Below, in pieces: positions 33,886 through 36,184 of a stretch of 36,184 nucleotides of DNA; position 1 is the stretch's first letter, and the number at the start of each line of letters is the position of its first letter. Source of the DNA: JBIKLM01 sp044375105 (GTDB lineage: Bacteria; Planctomycetota; UBA1135; GCA-002686595); the NCBI GenBank assembly GCA_044375105.1, contig JBILNK010000020.1, forward strand, positions 1 through 36,184, in the 5' to 3' direction. A program made the position numbers and the translations under genes. The notes under the pieces were generated by a model. The model was not told the DNA's origin. It saw nothing but the letters and a program-made list of their open reading frames with translations, and did no database searches.

Positions 33886-34398
33886 TCAGGGCGCTCGCGG
33901 AGCTTCGGGCGGGGCGCTCGGGGCCGGGGCGTCGGCGCGGGCGACCACCACCCGGTTGCCGAGCACCTCGATCACGCGCACAGGAGCGCCGACCTCGATG
34001 CTCTCGCCGCGGGTCAGCACGTCCACGCGCCGCCCGTCGAGCAGGGCGTGGCCCGCGGGGCGCAGGGGCGTCAGGACCGAGCCGGTCGTGCCGACCAGGC
34101 CCAGGTCCCGTTCGTCCGTGGCCGGCCGGGATTCGAACGAAAGCCCGCGGTTGATCAGCAGCCGGCCGGCCCAGGTGCGCGGGAAGACGCGGAAACCGAC
34201 CATGACCAAGGGCGGCATGGCCAGGCTGACGCCCAGCAGGAAGGCGCTGCCGAAGCCGACCGAGACCTGATAGGCCTCGTAGACCCCGCCCGCCAGGGCC
34301 GCGAATGCGATCACGCTCAACGCGCCGTGGCTGGGCACGAAGATTTCGATCAAGAACAGGAACAGGGCCAGTCCGGCCAGTCCGAAGGCCCAGGTCAT
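33886..34398 (-). CDS. Short NfeD-family membrane protein
   Basis: The 170-residue protein has three to four membrane segments (WAFGLAGLALFLFLIEIFVP, ALSVIAFAALAGGVYEAY, FGSAFLLGVSLAMPPLVMVG). A C-terminal OB-fold NfeD domain follows: LVGTTGSVLTPLRPAGHALL, then GRRVDVLTRGESIEVGAPVR and VIEVLGNRVVV. It lacks the protease part. Such short NfeD proteins are encoded beside flotillins and interact with them. ATG 34398 begins the first helix; a GTG at 34524 would add 42 residues that look non-coding. A 210-base spacer separates it from floA and contains a hairpin, GGCCGCC-GGGG-GGCGGCC, at 33781-33798. Confidence 0.9.
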   Translation of the reverse strand: MTWAFGLAGLALFLFLIEIFVPSHGALSVIAFAALAGGVYEAYQVSVGFGSAFLLGVSLAMPPLVMVGFRVFPRTWAGRLLINRGLSFESRPATDERDLGLVGTTGSVLTPLRPAGHALLDGRRVDVLTRGESIEVGAPVRVIEVLGNRVVVARADAPAPSAPPEAPRAP

Positions 34399-34701
34399 GG
34401 CAACGGGGCGGACGCGGCCAGTTTGGATCCCCTGAGGGCGAGGGGCGCAACGACCATGCGAGGCCTTGTAGCACACCGGGCCGCGCCCGCCAGCCAGGGC
34501 ATCCGCTTCCAGGGCCCCCGGCACCGGTTCCGTTGCGGCTTGCCCCGGTCAAGGCAGCGCACACCTGTACCGCAGCGCCGCATCTCCGCGGCGCCGGTGG
34601 CCCCGCCGCCCCCGATCGGGCCACAGGCGCTGCCCGGGGCGAGGCCCGCCGCGGCTGGGGCCCCCGCGGTCCAACGGCGCGGGCCAGGGGTCTCGGGAGC
34701 C
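34399..34701. other. Spacer between the two NfeD genes
   Basis: These 303 bases have no supported gene. A GTG-started extension of the short NfeD frame reaches 34524 but has spacer-like composition. No clear promoter or terminator is seen. Confidence 0.35.
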
Positions 34702-36184
34702 TCAGACCGAGGCGGCGCCGCCCTCCGGGACGGCCTCCACCATCAAGCGACCGGTGGAGCGCTCGATCACGCGCACGCGCACCCCCCGCTCGAGGGCCGG
34801 GCCGACCGCGGAGCCCTCGTACTCGACGCCGGGCTCGAGGAGCAGTTCGATTTTGCCCACGGGCCGCATGGGCGTCAGGGTCACCCCCAGGGCGCCGATC
34901 AGGGCCTCGGATCCGCGGTCGGGGGCCGCGTCGGGCAGCGCGGCCCCGTGGGTGCCGCGGGAATCGGCGGGGGCCAGCAGGATGCGCCGTCCGAGCGGCG
35001 TGTGCGGCAGGAGCCGGGTGGCGAGCGCGGCGCCCAAGAGGCCGCCCGCGGACCACAGCACGGTGGTGTTGAAGGCGGCCAACAGCAGGTGGCGGTCGAG
35101 CGCGGAGGAGAGCGGCAGCGCGGGTCCGAGCTGGCTCCAGATCAATCCGAGCACGACGCACACGAGACCGGCGAGGCCCGCGATCAAGGTGCCCGGGATC
35201 AGAAAGATCTCCACCAGCACCAGCGCCAGGCCCAGGCCGATCAGAACGAAGTGCTCGAAGCCCGCCAGCCCCGCCAGATAGCCGCCGAACAGCATCAGCG
35301 CGAAGCACAAGAGCCCGAGGCCCCCGAACAGCCCGAAGCCGGGGGTCTGCAGCTCGAGATACAGGAACAGAGCCCCCAGGAGGATCAGCAGCGGCCCGGC
35401 GCCCGCCAGCAGGGAGGCCAGATGCTCGGCGCCGGTCTCGCGCACGTACCCGGCGGCCGCCAAGTCCATGAACAGCTTGCCGGCGATCAGGTCGGGCAGG
35501 TCGCGGCACAGACCATTGGCGATGCCATGCCGCACGGCCTCTTCGGCCGTCAGGGTCAACAGGCGGTCCTTGGCGCTGATCGTGGCCTTGCGGGTGACCG
35601 CGGCCCCGCTGGCGGCCAGCTCGTCCCATTCGCTGCCGCTGACCAGGCGCTCGAGGCCGTTCTCTTCGATCAGGATCACCTCGACCGCCGGATCGACCAT
35701 GGCTTCCGCCAGGAGTCCGCTGCGGCTGTGGCTCTCGGCCCAGGAGCGGAAGTCGGCGCGGAAGGTCGAGAGGAACTTCTCGCCGACCGCCCCGGGCAGC
35801 GCCAAGCCCCCGGGCTGGATCGGCATGGCGGCGCCGATCGTCGACCCCGGGGTCATGTAGATCGAATCGCAGGTCAGGGCCAACAGGGCTCCGGCGGACA
35901 GGGCGTGCTTGTCGACCAGCGCCACCACGCTCAGCTTCTCGCTGCGGGCTCGATCGATGGCCCGGGCCAGCTTCCACATCAGCTCCACGTTGCCCCCGGG
36001 CGTGTCGAGCTGCAGCACCAAGGTGCCGCCGCTGGAGCGGGCCCTGGCGATGCCCCGGCGCACCAGGCTGAGACTGCCAGCCGACAGCTGCTCCCCGATC
36101 TCGACCACCACCGGGCCGCCGCCTTGCGGGGCGGAGGCGGCGCGCACGCTGGGCAGCGGGACCCAGCCGATCAGCGCGGCCAGG
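34702..36184 (-). CDS. NfeD-type membrane serine protease, 5' end cut off
   Basis: This is a long NfeD protein: an N-terminal ClpP-class serine protease domain, then four to five membrane segments, then an OB-fold NfeD domain. The protease part shows LQLDTPGGNVELMWKLARAI, the nucleophile segment KHALSAGALLALTCD with its Ser, and MTPGSTIGAAMPI. VGEKFLSTFRADF may contain the catalytic Lys. The C-terminal OB domain has LGVTLTPMRPVGKIELLLEP and RVRVIERSTGRLMVEAVPEG. A GTG at 36147 is a possible start. However, the frame stays open to the window edge and its upstream residues LAALIGWVPLPSVRAASA look like the end of a signal peptide, so the true start lies outside. Such proteases are thought to act on membrane proteins with FloA. 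Confidence 0.92.
   Translation of the reverse strand, partial: LAALIGWVPLPSVRAASAPQGGGPVVVEIGEQLSAGSLSLVRRGIARARSSGGTLVLQLDTPGGNVELMWKLARAIDRARSEKLSVVALVDKHALSAGALLALTCDSIYMTPGSTIGAAMPIQPGGLALPGAVGEKFLSTFRADFRSWAESHSRSGLLAEAMVDPAVEVILIEENGLERLVSGSEWDELAASGAAVTRKATISAKDRLLTLTAEEAVRHGIANGLCRDLPDLIAGKLFMDLAAAGYVRETGAEHLASLLAGAGPLLILLGALFLYLELQTPGFGLFGGLGLLCFALMLFGGYLAGLAGFEHFVLIGLGLALVLVEIFLIPGTLIAGLAGLVCVVLGLIWSQLGPALPLSSALDRHLLLAAFNTTVLWSAGGLLGAALATRLLPHTPLGRRILLAPADSRGTHGAALPDAAPDRGSEALIGALGVTLTPMRPVGKIELLLEPGVEYEGSAVGPALERGVRVRVIERSTGRLMVEAVPEGGAASV

Noticed and set aside
34524..34552. TTGACC on the minus strand as a -35 box before the short nfeD gene
   Set aside because: No acceptable -10 sequence lies 16-18 bases downstream.
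33806..35977. Minus-strand open frame of 723 residues across both NfeD genes
   Set aside because: It runs in another frame of the same strand, is Arg/Pro/Gly-rich, and conflicts with two well-supported NfeD genes.

Overview
The window is about 36 kb of very GC-rich bacterial chromosome. Coding regions are dense, several operons are translationally coupled (ATGA or GTGA overlaps), and recognisable Shine-Dalgarno sequences are few. The gene content includes a type II secretion-like operon with a secretin, the futalosine menaquinone genes mqnB and mqnD, flotillin-like FloA with NfeD partners, a tiny Hc1/H1-like basic protein, and many exported proteins with long Ala/Pro-rich linkers. This fits a diderm of the Planctomycetota or a neighbouring high-GC phylum. 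That placement is inference; no rRNA or other marker gene is present. I see no tRNA, rRNA, insertion sequence, phage gene or CRISPR array.

Layout. (1) 95-3736: a Ski2-like DExH helicase and an exported alpha/beta-hydrolase-fold protein that lacks the nucleophilic serine. (2) 3885-11830, minus strand: a seven-gene type II secretion-like operon running PilM/PilN-type GspL, PilO-like, PilP/GspC-like, liposecretin GspD, ATPase GspE, GspF, and a pseudopilin GspG with a duplicated body. A second pseudopilin with a DxDxDG loop is divergent at 12058. (3) 12969-17870, plus strand: two overlapping exported amidohydrolases, the first with intact metal ligands and the second with the HxH motif lost, then an exported protein resembling a gluzincin peptidase without HExxH. 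(4) 18472-22497: a three-subunit molybdenum hydroxylase whose FAD subunit carries the four-cysteine loop typical of 4-hydroxybenzoyl-CoA reductase. (5) 23013-25786: two membrane or exported proteins of unknown function. (6) 25989-29825: a cyclic-nucleotide-binding-domain/aspartase fusion divergent from mqnB-mqnD-DUF952. (7) 30162-36184, minus strand: H1-like protein, EVE-domain protein, single-pass membrane protein, FloA, short NfeD, and an NfeD-type membrane serine protease whose 5' end runs off the window.

The structure that ordinary gene calling does not explain is a family of intergenic elements directly downstream of plus-strand genes. There are two clear copies (15613, 29823), one diverged copy (17873) and one weak copy (3790). 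The clear copies share two conserved hairpins whose loops differ while the stems are kept. Other noteworthy items are three exported enzyme-fold proteins in the first half that appear to have lost catalytic residues, a 14-bp tandem repeat that places TGA in all three frames after the molybdenum hydroxylase operon, and a 20-bp hairpin between convergent genes at 30011.
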